Below, piece after piece: positions 44,605 through 52,740 of a DNA stretch of 64,000 bases (positions are counted from its first letter, which is position 1; the number at the start of each line of letters is the position of its first letter). Source of the DNA: Streptomyces cellulosae (GTDB taxonomy: Bacteria > Actinomycetota > Actinomycetes > Streptomycetales > Streptomycetaceae); contig NZ_JOEV01000004.1 of assembly GCF_000721105.1 (NCBI RefSeq), positions 62,001 to 126,000 on the forward strand, given 5' to 3'. Below the pieces are notes generated by a model. It ran no database searches. It was not told the origin of the DNA and saw nothing but the letters and a program-made list of their open reading frames with translations. The position numbers and the translations under genes were made by a program.

Positions 44605-45350
44605 CGTTCCGCTCCCGCCAGCCAGCGCACCAGCCGGTCCCACAGCTCGGCGTATCCGTCCCAGGCGAGGAACGGCGGCGGCGCCCAGTGCGGTGCCACG
44701 TCCGAGGTGAACGCCGCCGATCTGCCCCCGCCGTGACTCCCGACGACCAGCAGGGGGTGCCCGGCGCACTCGGCCAGCAGCGACGCCTCCTGGCGAGCGG
44801 TGACCTCGTTGAGGCCGAGCAGCGCGGGCCAGGACCGTTCCAGCCCTCGTACGACCGCGTGCTCGCCCACCACCTCGGGGACGGCACCGGCCGGCAGTTC
44901 CACCCGGTCGTCGCGGTCCAGGATCGTCACCGGCAGGGCGTCGGCGAGCGGGGAACGACCCCATCGGGCCCGGGCGTCGATGCCGCTGAAGGTGAGATAG
45001 CCGCCGATCATCAGCACCCCGCCGCCCCGCTCCACGAAGGCGCGCACCAGCTCGGAGCGGTCGGGCGCGGGGACGGAGTGGTGGAAGGTCTCGGGCGGGA
45101 GCTGGAAGCTGTTGGCGCCCACATCGCTGATGACGACGACGTCGTACGCGTCGAAGCCGGCGGCGGTGGCCGGGACCCGGGTCGGGATCTCGTGCGAGGG
45201 GACGTAGGTCACGTCGTGGCCACGTGAGCGGAGCGCGTCGAGGAAGGCGCCGCCGCCCTCGGTGTACTCGGAGGTGTGGAAGGCGTCGAAGCCTTTCTGA
45301 TGGACCGTGTAGGTGAACCAGGATTCGCCCACAACGAGCACTCTGGGCAT
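44601..45350 (-). CDS. Glutamine amidotransferase-like (ThuA/GATase1-like) protein
   Basis: A 249-residue class I glutamine-amidotransferase-like protein of the putative GATase1_like/ThuA group. LVVGESWFTYTVHQKGFDAF, VVVISDVGANSFQLPPETF, GGGVLMIGGYLTFSGI and LVVGSHGGGRSAAFTSD are the recognisable blocks. The canonical nucleophilic Cys of glutamine amidotransferases is not apparent, so it may bind rather than hydrolyse glutamine. ATG 45350 is the start. It is coupled to the phosphorylase (GTGA overlap) and follows lacI; a role in nucleoside or sugar processing is inference. Confidence 0.8.
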   Translation of the reverse strand: MPRVLVVGESWFTYTVHQKGFDAFHTSEYTEGGGAFLDALRSRGHDVTYVPSHEIPTRVPATAAGFDAYDVVVISDVGANSFQLPPETFHHSVPAPDRSELVRAFVERGGGVLMIGGYLTFSGIDARARWGRSPLADALPVTILDRDDRVELPAGAVPEVVGEHAVVRGLERSWPALLGLNEVTARQEASLLAECAGHPLLVVGSHGGGRSAAFTSDVAPHWAPPPFLAWDGYAELWDRLVRWLAGAER

Positions 45351-45435
45351 GGCGGACCGCCTTTCGAGGCAGGGGGGATCGCCGCGCGGCACGGCAACTT
45401 GGTGCCACGCGAGGGCGGTTGAGGTCAGGTGAGGG

Positions 45436-46548
45436 TCAGCGGGCGGTCGGTGCCGTGCTGCCGCGGACCTTGAGTTCGACGGGGAGCGTGTGGCGGGAGG
45501 CGGGCGGGACCTCGCCCCGGGTGACGTACTGGAGGAGTTGCGCGGTGGCGGTGCGGCCCACGTCGTAGGCCGGCTGGTGGACGGTGGTCAGGGGCGGGTG
45601 GGCCAGTGAGGCGGCCCGGATGTCGTCGAAGCCGACCACCGAGACGTCCTCCGGCACGGACAGCCCCGCCTCCCTCAGTGCGAGGAGGGCGCCGAAGGCC
45701 ATCAGGTCGTTGGCGGCGAAGACGGCCGTGCAGTCCTCGGGCAGACCTCCCTCCTGGAGGAGCTTGGCGACGAGGCCGTATCCGGAGGTCTCCTTGAAGT
45801 CGCCGACGCGTTCGACGACCTCACCCCGGAAGGCCCGTACGAAACCGTTCGCCCTGGCGTTACTGCTCTTCAGGGCGCGCGGGCCGGTCAGCATGAGGGT
45901 CCGGCGGTGACCGAGCGCCCGCAGGTGCTCACCCACCAGCCGGCCGCCCGCCTCATGGTCGGCGGTGGCGATGAGGGCGCCTTGGAGGCCGTCGACCTCC
46001 TCGTCGGCGAGCGCGATGGGGAACTTGCCCATGAGGGCCTCCAGCCTGCGCCGGGACGGCGGGGACCCCGAGGCGTACACCATGCCGTCGATGAACCGGC
46101 TGCGGATCATGCCGAGGTACCGGTCCTCACGGTCGGCGTCGAACTCGGTGTTGCACAGGATGAGGCCGTAGCCGAGGTCGTGGGCGGCGTCCTCGGCGCC
46201 CTTGGCGAGTTCGGCGAAGAAGGTGTTGCTGATGTCCGGGATCAGCAGGCCGATCACCGAGGTGGAACCGGCCTGCAGGCTGCGGGCCAGTGACGCCGGG
46301 ACATATCCGAGGCGGTTGACGACGCTGCGGACCCGTGCGGCGGTGTGTTCGTTGACCGGCCGGTTGCCGCTGAGGACGTGGGAGACGGTGGTGGCGCTGA
46401 CGCCCGCCGCGGCGGCCACGTCCTTGATGGACGCGGGGCGCCGGACAGCCGCCCGCGCGTGCGGCTCGGAGGTCCTGGTCCAGGTCGGCTCAGGGGTCGT
46501 GGTCTCGTACGGCTCAGAGGTCGTGGTCTCGTACGGCTCAGGGGTCAT
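45436..46548 (-). CDS. LacI-family repressor of the nucleoside system
   Basis: A 370-residue LacI/GalR regulator. The DNA-binding HTH is [20 protein letters not shown] with the hinge helix LARSLQ; the periplasmic-binding-like ligand domain has [27 protein letters not shown] and [17 protein letters not shown]. The N-terminal 35 residues before the HTH are unusual and repeat EPYETTT twice, encoded by 24-bp direct repeats at 46487-46534. Start at 46548 therefore is uncertain. It overlaps the amidohydrolase stop by 11 bases. Its likely sites are the two CAAAACGTTTTG palindromes at 43798 and 47925; the effector may be a nucleoside or base. Confidence 0.94.
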   Translation of the reverse strand: MTPEPYETTTSEPYETTTPEPTWTRTSEPHARAAVRRPASIKDVAAAAGVSATTVSHVLSGNRPVNEHTAARVRSVVNRLGYVPASLARSLQAGSTSVIGLLIPDISNTFFAELAKGAEDAAHDLGYGLILCNTEFDADREDRYLGMIRSRFIDGMVYASGSPPSRRRLEALMGKFPIALADEEVDGLQGALIATADHEAGGRLVGEHLRALGHRRTLMLTGPRALKSSNARANGFVRAFRGEVVERVGDFKETSGYGLVAKLLQEGGLPEDCTAVFAANDLMAFGALLALREAGLSVPEDVSVVGFDDIRAASLAHPPLTTVHQPAYDVGRTATAQLLQYVTRGEVPPASRHTLPVELKVRGSTAPTAR

Positions 46549-47905
46549 AGTGCTGCACCGCCCTGCCGTGGGAGGTGTCGAGGATCCGCGCCACCCGGGC
46601 GTCGGCCTCGGCCAGCAGCGCGGGCTCGTCCACGGTGAGCAGCAGGCCGTCGCGCATCAGGATCCGGCCGTCGACGACGACCGTCCGTACGTCACTGGCG
46701 CGGGCGCTGTACACGAGCGCGGCGCGCGGATCGTGCAGGGGACGGCAGTGCGGTCCCGACAGGTCGGTCAGGACGATGTCGGCGCGCATGCCCGGTTCCA
46801 GCGCCCCGATCGAGTTCTGCAGACCGAGGGCTCGGGCCCCGCCGCGCACGGCCAGGCGCAGGGTGTCGGAGACGGTCATCCAGGTGGCGTCCCGGACCGC
46901 CTGCTTCTGGGTGAGGGCGACCAGCCGCAGCGCCTCCCACACGTCGAGCGTGTTGTGGCCGGCGGCGCCGTCCGTGCCGACGGCGACCGTGACTCCGGCA
47001 CCGAGCAGGTCGCGGACCGGGGTGAGCGGGGACAGGGCGTGCTTGAGGTAGACCTTGGGGCAACAGGCCACGGCGGTCGTGCCGGCGTACTCGGCCAGCA
47101 GCGGCAGGTCGTCCTCGACGATCCCGCAGCCGTGCGCGATCAGCGCCCCGGCCTCCAGTACGCCGGTCTCGTGCAGCACCCGGATCGGCGTGATGCCGCG
47201 CCGGTCCAGGCTGGACCGGGTCTGCTCCAGGTGCTCGGCGGCGTGGATGTGCATCCGCAGGCCGAGCCGCCGTGCGTGCCCGGCGAGGGTCCGCAGGTCA
47301 CCGTCGTCGACCGTGTACGGGGCGTGCGGTCCGAGCGAGACGGTCACCCGGCCGTCGGCAGCGCCGTGCCAGGCCTCCGCGAACCTCACCGTGTCCTCCA
47401 GGGCCTCTGTGCCCCGGCTGCTGAAGTACGTGGGCGCGATGTCGGCCCGCAGGCCGGTCTCGGTGACCGCCTCGGCGATCTGCCCGGGGAAGAAGTAGTG
47501 GTCGGCGAAGGTGGTGACCCCGGAGCGGATCATCTCCGCGCAGGCCAGCCGGGCCCCGATCCGCACGTCGGCCGGGGTGAGGTTGGACTCCATCGGCCAG
47601 ACGCGGTCGTTGAACCAGCCCTCGACGGTCACGTCCTCGGCCGCACCGCGCATCAGCACCATGGGGCTGTGGGTGTGCGCGTTGACCAGGCCTGGGACGG
47701 CCAGCAGTCCACGCCCGTCGATCACCTCGGCCGCGAATCCCGCACCGAAGGGGCCACCGGTCGGTCGTACGTCCTCGATGACGCCGTCCGCCACCACGAT
47801 GTCCTGCGCCCGCAGAATCTCGCACTCGCCCCGCGGCGGGACCCGCAGCACATCGCAACCGCTCACCAGGAGAGGACCGGTTCGCGAAGGCGTTCTGTCG
47901 CTCAT
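46538..47905 (-). CDS. Amidohydrolase (adenosine-type/MTA-SAH deaminase family)
   Basis: A 455-residue metal-dependent amidohydrolase of the ATZ/TRZ-MtaD group, most often deaminating purine nucleosides, methylthioadenosine, S-adenosylhomocysteine or related bases. Metal ligands: NAHTHSPM (HxH), HIHAAEH, and AHGCGI; GTDGAAGHNTLDVWEALR is the C-terminal aspartate-containing segment. Start ATG 47905 (MSDRTPSR) is preferred; 37 further residues upstream to 48016 look non-coding. The operator at 47925-47936 lies 19 bases before the start, so the message may be nearly leaderless. First gene of the operon ending with deoD. Confidence 0.9.
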   Translation of the reverse strand: MSDRTPSRTGPLLVSGCDVLRVPPRGECEILRAQDIVVADGVIEDVRPTGGPFGAGFAAEVIDGRGLLAVPGLVNAHTHSPMVLMRGAAEDVTVEGWFNDRVWPMESNLTPADVRIGARLACAEMIRSGVTTFADHYFFPGQIAEAVTETGLRADIAPTYFSSRGTEALEDTVRFAEAWHGAADGRVTVSLGPHAPYTVDDGDLRTLAGHARRLGLRMHIHAAEHLEQTRSSLDRRGITPIRVLHETGVLEAGALIAHGCGIVEDDLPLLAEYAGTTAVACCPKVYLKHALSPLTPVRDLLGAGVTVAVGTDGAAGHNTLDVWEALRLVALTQKQAVRDATWMTVSDTLRLAVRGGARALGLQNSIGALEPGMRADIVLTDLSGPHCRPLHDPRAALVYSARASDVRTVVVDGRILMRDGLLLTVDEPALLAEADARVARILDTSHGRAVQHYDP

Positions 47906-47924
47906 GGCGCACAAGCTAGATATC

Positions 47925-47936
47925 CAAAACGTTTTG
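47925..47936. promoter_or_regulatory. LacI-type operator upstream of the amidohydrolase operon
   Basis: CAAAACGTTTTG again, embedded in the 16-base string CCAAAACGTTTTGCAC shared with the site at 43798. It is 19 bases upstream of the amidohydrolase ATG. AT-rich sequence (gatatc) lies between, possibly a -10. The pair of identical palindromes, 4.1 kb apart and each before one operon, strongly suggests a small LacI regulon. Confidence 0.8.
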
Positions 47937-48154
47937 CACAACCATGGGTCTTCAGTGCTGGGATGCGACAGGTATCCGGGCGCGTGCCCGATGCACGATG
48001 CGCAGTGCTTTGCCATGGTTTGTCATGAGGTGGTCGCGGCACTCGGGTCTTCCGCGAGAGCGTGCACCGCTTCCGAGGTGATCACTGCTGTGTGACATGC
48101 GCCGGCCTGGCGCATGCGGACCCCCGGGCACAGGGGCGGAACAGAGGGTGGCCG

Positions 48155-49249
48155 ATGACGACGATCGGTGTGGAAGAGGAGTACCTGCTGCTGGACCCGG
48201 TCACGGGCCTGCCGGTTCCCCTGGCGGACAAGGTGCGGGCCTCGGCCGGCCTGGGATCCTTCGTGACCGATCAGGAGGTGCAGTACGAGCTGCTGCAGGC
48301 CCAGGTCGAGGTGGCCACCCCGGTGTGCGGCACCGTGGAGGAGGTCGGAGGCCATCTGCTGCGGTTGCGGCACGCGCTGGGCGCCGCCGCCGAGGCGCAC
48401 GGCTGCCGGATCGCGACCTGCGCGACACCGCCGCTGCGCCACCGGCACCCGGTGGCCGTCACCGATCAGGCACGTTACCGGGCCATGCGCGCGCAGGCGC
48501 CCCAGCTGGTGGCGGAGCAACTCGTCAACGGCATGCACGTGCATGTCGCCGTGCCGAGCCGGGAGGCGGGCGTGCGGGTGATGAACCGGATCCGGGTGTG
48601 GCTGCCGACGCTGACGGCGATGGCGGCGAACTCCCCGCTGTGGGACGGCCACGACACCGGCTTCGCCAGCTGGCGCACCGTGATCTTCGGCCGCTGGCCG
48701 GTCAGCGGCGTGCCTCCGGCCTTCCAGGACGCCGCGGAGTACGACCGGCGGGTACAGCGGCTCCTGGACGGCGGTCTGATCTCGGACCGGGGTCAGCTCT
48801 ACTGGCAGGCCCGCGTCTCGGATCGGTATCCCACCATCGAGGTCCGGTGCCTGGACGTTCAGCTGCGCGTGGACGACGCGGTCATGTTCGCCGGGATCAT
48901 CCGGGCACTGGTGGAGACCGCCCTGACGGAGGAGGCCGCCGGGGCTCCGGAGCCGGACTGCGCTCCCGAACTGCTGCAGGCGGGCATGTGGCACGCCGCC
49001 CGGCACGGTCTGAGCGACGCCCTGATCGGTCCCGGGGGCGATCGCAGCCGCGCCGGTGACCTGGTGGGCGAGCTTCTGCGGCACATCGCCGTCCCACTCG
49101 AGATGGCCGGCGACACCCGGCAGGTCATGGCCCTGGTGCACCGCCTCCTCCAGGACGGAACCGGCGCGGACCGCCAGCGTGCCGCGTTCGCCCGGGGCGG
49201 GCTTCGGGCGGTCACCGACCTGATCAGCTACGAGAGCACCACGCCGTGA
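48155..49249 (+). CDS. YbdK-type carboxylate-amine ligase (glutamate-cysteine ligase-like)
   Basis: A 364-residue member of the GCS2/YbdK family: ATP-dependent ligation of a carboxylate to an amine, related to glutamate-cysteine ligase and actinobacterial EgtA relatives. [60 protein letters not shown] and [15 protein letters not shown] are conserved. Start ATG 48155 has GGAACAGAGG nearby; an earlier ATG at 48062 gives an implausible leader. Divergent from the amidohydrolase operon; the substrate pair is not known. Confidence 0.92.
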   Translation: MTTIGVEEEYLLLDPVTGLPVPLADKVRASAGLGSFVTDQEVQYELLQAQVEVATPVCGTVEEVGGHLLRLRHALGAAAEAHGCRIATCATPPLRHRHPVAVTDQARYRAMRAQAPQLVAEQLVNGMHVHVAVPSREAGVRVMNRIRVWLPTLTAMAANSPLWDGHDTGFASWRTVIFGRWPVSGVPPAFQDAAEYDRRVQRLLDGGLISDRGQLYWQARVSDRYPTIEVRCLDVQLRVDDAVMFAGIIRALVETALTEEAAGAPEPDCAPELLQAGMWHAARHGLSDALIGPGGDRSRAGDLVGELLRHIAVPLEMAGDTRQVMALVHRLLQDGTGADRQRAAFARGGLRAVTDLISYESTTP

Positions 49250-49273
49250 TCCTGTGATTCCGGGGCCGTGAGG

Positions 49274-49308
49274 GCGTCCGGCCCGGGGGTACCCGGCCGA
49301 CCGGACGC
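49274..49308 (+). terminator. Inverted repeat after the YbdK gene
   Basis: Perfect 8-bp arms gcgtccgg (49274-49281) and ccggacgc (49301-49308) with a GC-rich loop, 25 bases after the stop and before the small acidic gene. No T tract; possible terminator. Confidence 0.4.
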
Positions 49309-49381
49309 GGGGGACCGCCGCATCCGCAACCGCAGTGCCAGAAGCACAGCCACCGAACATTCGAGGAGATGGAGACCGGTC

Positions 49382-49573
49382 ATGAGCGAACAGACCCCTT
49401 CCCAGGCGGAAGGCGAGCGGCAGCAGAACTCGCCTGACCACGAGACGGACAGCCCCGAGCCCCGTGACGTGCCCCGTACCACCCCTTCGCAGGCGGAGGG
49501 CGACGATGACGACGAGGCCGACGAAAGCACGGAGGGGAGCGAGGAGTGGGAGAGCGGCTGGTCCGGTCCCTGA
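49382..49573 (+). CDS. Small acidic protein, 63 aa
   Basis: A 63-residue, highly acidic and probably disordered protein. It contains TPSQAEG twice (PSQAEGERQQ and PSQAEGDDDD), suggesting an internal duplication. GGAGA lies upstream of the ATG at 49382. I know no function; similar acidic short proteins occur beside Streptomyces operons, perhaps as modulators or anti-stress factors. Conservative codon use supports translation. Confidence 0.6.
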   Translation: MSEQTPSQAEGERQQNSPDHETDSPEPRDVPRTTPSQAEGDDDDEADESTEGSEEWESGWSGP

Positions 49574-49630
49574 CGGGTGGATGACCGGCTGACGGGGACA
49601 GGTCTCGAAGACCTGGCGCATCGCGTCCCA

Positions 49631-49696
49631 CGACCGACGCCGCAGCGCGCCATGGCGCGATCCCGACCGACGCCGCAGCGCGCCATGGCGCGATCC
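49631..49696. repeat. 33-bp direct repeat with GCGCCATGGCGC palindromes
   Basis: Two identical 33-bp units (49631-49663 and 49664-49696) each hold the 12-base palindrome GCGCCATGGCGC; a partial third palindromic unit follows to about 49716. They fill the space between the convergent acidic-protein and decarboxylase genes and may act as a bidirectional terminator or transcript end-barrier. Confidence 0.85.
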
Positions 49697-49716
49697 GCAC
49701 CATGGCGCGATCCGCC

Positions 49717-51180
49717 TCAGCCCCGCGCCACCACCCGCAGTGTCCTGACCGACGGGTCGGCCGCGTCCGGGATGAGGACGCCGTGTTCGACGCCGCTGCG
49801 CAGGTAGTCGAGGACCTCGTCGGTGATCACCTCGCCGGGTGCGATCACGGGCACACCCGGCGGGTACGGGCTGATCATCTCCGCCGCGATCCGTCCCGCG
49901 GCGCGTTCGGCGGGCACGTGGTCCACCTCGGCGAAGAACGCCTCGCGCGGCAGCATGGCCTGCTCCAGCTCCAGGACGGACGGCTCCGGCAGGTGGACCG
50001 GTGGTTTCCGTTCGATGGAGTCGGCGTTGTCGACGAGGGCGCGAAGGGCGTCCAGGAGGAGTTTCTCGGTCTCGTCGTCGTCGGCGTAGGTGATCGAGGC
50101 GCTGATGCGGCAGGTGTCGGAGCCGCCGACGTCCACGTGCTGGTGCGCCCGCAGCCACTCGGCGGCCTGCATGCCGCTGATCCCGAGTTTCCGGACGTCG
50201 ATCACGAGCTTCAGAGGGTCGTACGAGGCGGCGAGCCCTTCCTCGACGACCTCCTGGCCCATGGGCCGCAGCCCCGGCATGTCACCGGCCGCGACGCGGA
50301 TCCGTTCCGCCCGGTGCAGCGCGGTGTCCAGGAGCTCGTGCCCGTGCTGGACCATGTGGCGGCGCCAGCCGTCGAGGGTCGCGTACACCAGGGACGAGGC
50401 GCTGGTCGTGCCGAGCAGGTCCTCCCGTTGCTTGAGCGCCTCCGGCGACACCCGGTCGTACTGGAGGTGGAAGACGGAGCTCTGTTCGACGGCGCCGCCC
50501 ATCTTGTGGACGCTGGTGACCACCAGGTCGGCCTCGGCGTCCATGCCCCAGGCGGGCAGGCCGGGGTGGAACGGCAGGTGGGCGCCCCACGCCTCGTCGA
50601 GGATGAGAGGAACGCCGAACTCGTGGCAGACCCGCGCCACCCCCCGGACGTCCGCGCAGGTGCCCCAGTCGGTAGGCGTGATCAGCAGCATGCCCTTGGC
50701 GTCCGGGTGCTCCTCAAGGCGGCGGCGTACGTCGTCGGGCTCCGGCGGGTGGGCGATGTGGCGTTCCCGGTCGAACTTCGGGTGGACCCAGATCGGCTCC
50801 ACCCCGTTGACGACGACGCCCGCGACCACGGACTTGTGCGCGTTGCGCGACAAGAGCAGTTTCTCCCCTGGGCCGGCGACGGCCAGCATGGCGGTCTTCA
50901 CCGACAGGGAACTGCCGCACGTGGAGAAGAACGCCTGCTCGGCGCCGACCGCGTCGGCCATCAGTTCCTGGGCCTGGCTGAGCACGCCCTGGGACTGGCG
51001 GCGGTCGTCCAGGCCGTTGAGGGACAGCACGTCCGAGCGGAACACGTCGAGTCCGACGATCTCCGCCACCCGCGGATCCACTCCGCGACCCTGCTTGTGC
51101 CCCGGCGGACCGTAGGCCACGTCCCCACGGCGCCGGAACTCCTGCAACGCCTCCAGCACCGGCACCCGCGAATGATCCAT
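49717..51180 (-). CDS. Orn/Lys/Arg-type decarboxylase (aspartate aminotransferase fold)
   Basis: A 487-residue PLP enzyme of the group III Orn/Lys/Arg decarboxylase family, related to arginine/lysine decarboxylase. The cofactor lysine sits in VVTSVHKMGGA, and GPPGHKQG, FFSTCGSSLSVKTAM, LLLITPTDWGTCAD, ILDEAWGAHLPFHP and ISPYPPGVPVIAPGE are conserved. It would release CO2 from a basic amino acid to give a polyamine precursor such as cadaverine or agmatine, here cytoplasmic. Start ATG 51180 with GGGAGGAACG just upstream. No transport or polyamine gene is adjacent. Confidence 0.93.
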   Translation of the reverse strand: MDHSRVPVLEALQEFRRRGDVAYGPPGHKQGRGVDPRVAEIVGLDVFRSDVLSLNGLDDRRQSQGVLSQAQELMADAVGAEQAFFSTCGSSLSVKTAMLAVAGPGEKLLLSRNAHKSVVAGVVVNGVEPIWVHPKFDRERHIAHPPEPDDVRRRLEEHPDAKGMLLITPTDWGTCADVRGVARVCHEFGVPLILDEAWGAHLPFHPGLPAWGMDAEADLVVTSVHKMGGAVEQSSVFHLQYDRVSPEALKQREDLLGTTSASSLVYATLDGWRRHMVQHGHELLDTALHRAERIRVAAGDMPGLRPMGQEVVEEGLAASYDPLKLVIDVRKLGISGMQAAEWLRAHQHVDVGGSDTCRISASITYADDDETEKLLLDALRALVDNADSIERKPPVHLPEPSVLELEQAMLPREAFFAEVDHVPAERAAGRIAAEMISPYPPGVPVIAPGEVITDEVLDYLRSGVEHGVLIPDAADPSVRTLRVVARG

Positions 51181-51269
51181 CGTTCCTCCCAAACAGGCCC
51201 ACTGCGCCGAAGTCCGGTTTCCCGGGACGCCCGTGGCCGATACGCGCTACGCGGACGCAACTCACCCCC

Positions 51270-51296
51270 GCCCGGACCGCAGTGGGCGGTCCGGGC
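51270..51296 (+). terminator. Intrinsic terminator between decarboxylase and SPW genes
   Basis: Perfect 11-bp stem gcccggaccgc (51270-51280) with gcggtccgggc (51286-51296), a five-base loop, and a short tttc after the right arm. It lies downstream of the minus-strand SPW gene and upstream of the decarboxylase gene. The T run is on the right, which would fit a plus-strand transcript better. Confidence 0.7.
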
Positions 51297-51346
51297 TTTC
51301 ACAGGGGGACAGCAGGCCGGGCGAGGCGATACGACTCGCCCCAGGC

Positions 51347-51793
51347 CTACGACATCGACGTGTCGCGCCCGGCCCGCGACTCCCGCCCCTCGCGGGCGAC
51401 GGCGCTGGCGGCCAGAGCCAGAAGGAGGCCGATGACACCGACGATGATGTTGTTCACGACGGTCCTGGTGGTGCTGACGTCACCGGCGACGACCCAGGGC
51501 GCGATGATGGTCCAAGCGCCCAGTGCGCAGGCGGCCCACGCCATGCTGTGCGTGCGTTCGTAGGCGCGGCCGAAGCCACCGCTCATCAGCAGCGCGTAGC
51601 CGATACCGACGATGAGATTGTTGACCGTCAGTGTGGACAGGTTGTTGAACCCCGCGATCCACGGGGAGGCCGCCAGGTACACGCCGGTGACCAAGGCCAT
51701 TGCTTCGATGGCCTGTGCCGCGGGTGTGCTGGTGGCGCGCTCCGCCATCTCGTGACGGTTGCGCATGGCGACGATGTCGGGATGGGTTTCCAT
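51347..51793 (-). CDS. SPW-repeat membrane protein
   Basis: A 148-residue membrane protein with two SPW-type repeats (AASPWIAGFNNLSTLTVNN and IAPWVVAGDVSTTRTVVNN), each with a Ser/Ala-Pro-Trp and following VNN motif in front of hydrophobic helices. SPW-repeat proteins are found in actinobacterial membranes; their role is unknown. Start ATG 51793 is chosen; GTG/ATG at 51826-51823 with GGAGG touching them is the alternative. Other nearby genes (DUF2795, decarboxylase) do not give a function. Confidence 0.85.
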   Translation of the reverse strand: METHPDIVAMRNRHEMAERATSTPAAQAIEAMALVTGVYLAASPWIAGFNNLSTLTVNNLIVGIGYALLMSGGFGRAYERTHSMAWAACALGAWTIIAPWVVAGDVSTTRTVVNNIIVGVIGLLLALAASAVAREGRESRAGRDTSMS

Positions 51794-52006
51794 CGACGAC
51801 CTGGGAGAGGTTGTCACTCCCATCACCTCCGGGAAGTTCCGGCCGTATGTGGATTTTTCGAGTACCCCTGTCTCCCGGCGATCGAACCCAGCAAAGCTCC
51901 TGCTCCTCGGAATCTCGGCGTCGGCTCCGATTCACCGCTCCGACCGTCGGGTACCCGGCATGCCCACGCGCGGATCAGCCGCGCAGGTGTGAGTCAGGAG
52001 GCTGTC

Positions 52007-52201
52007 ATGGCCGACACGAGCCCGATCGCTCTGCAGAAGGCTCTCAAGGGCGCCGACTACCCTGCGAGCCGCGACGACCTGGTCTCCCTGGCCAGGAACA
52101 ACGGCGCCGACGACAAGATCGTCGACAAGCTGTCGCACTCGGGGAAGCGGCAGTTCGACGGTCCCAACGAGGTGCAGAAGGCAGTCTTCGGAAACGACTA
52201 G
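52007..52201 (+). CDS. DUF2795 protein
   Basis: A 64-residue DUF2795 protein: SPIALQKALKGADYPASRDD, then LARNNGADDKIVDKL and KRQFDGPNEVQKAVFG. The family is a small winged-helix-like stress-associated domain often in streptomycete late genes; exact function unknown. The ATG at 52007 has CAGGAGG six bases upstream, a strong ribosome site. It is divergent from the SPW gene and followed by a hypothetical gene on the same strand. Confidence 0.9.
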   Translation: MADTSPIALQKALKGADYPASRDDLVSLARNNGADDKIVDKLSHSGKRQFDGPNEVQKAVFGND

Positions 52202-52271
52202 CCCCAGTGCCACGAATCTGATCGACCCGATGCGATCTGATCCCTCGAATCCGATCGGAGGAACGGCAGGC

Positions 52272-52646
52272 ATGTCCGCGAACGACCGTCCTCGCACCGG
52301 GCGCGCCCGGGCCGGCCGACCGGCGCCCGCGCCCGCCACCGGCCGCGTCAGGTCGTACGTCGTCGCCGCCTCCGGACAGTGGACCGACGAGGAGGAGGGC
52401 CGGCGACGACTGCCCGCCGGCGAGGTCCACGCCTGGGAGCCCGGCATGAACCAGACCGTCTGCGGACTGTCCCTCAACCGCTCCCAGCTGATCCGTTTCC
52501 CGCACGTCACCTGGCCGGACACCTTCCCGGAATCCGGAGGAGCCGCCGACCGGGTACGCCGCCAGTGCCCGCGCTGCGCCTCCGTCGCCGGACGCCGGGG
52601 CACCGACGCGCGGCCCCGGTGGCACCGCGGCAACCCCCGGCCGTGA
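52272..52646 (+). CDS. Hypothetical protein, 124 aa
   Basis: A 124-residue basic protein with a CPRCAS pair of cysteines near its C-terminus and an Arg/Pro/Ala N-terminus. The central part SYVVAASGQWTDEEEGRRRL, MNQTVCGLSL and FPHVTWPDTFP resembles streptomycete hypothetical proteins, possibly zinc binding. GGAGG precedes the ATG at 52272. No known domain. It sits 95 bases before the P450 gene on the same strand. Confidence 0.7.
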   Translation: MSANDRPRTGRARAGRPAPAPATGRVRSYVVAASGQWTDEEEGRRRLPAGEVHAWEPGMNQTVCGLSLNRSQLIRFPHVTWPDTFPESGGAADRVRRQCPRCASVAGRRGTDARPRWHRGNPRP

Positions 52647-52740
52647 GGGCCCGGGGGCGGAGGCTCCGACGTCCGGCGAAGCGGGCCCGAGCCGGGCCGG
52701 GCCGGGTTTCCGGTGAGAGCCGACGGGCACTCAGCGATCC

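Noticed and set aside
44601..45350. True glutamine amidotransferase
   Set aside because: The catalytic cysteine expected at the nucleophile elbow is not evident; called only as amidotransferase-like.
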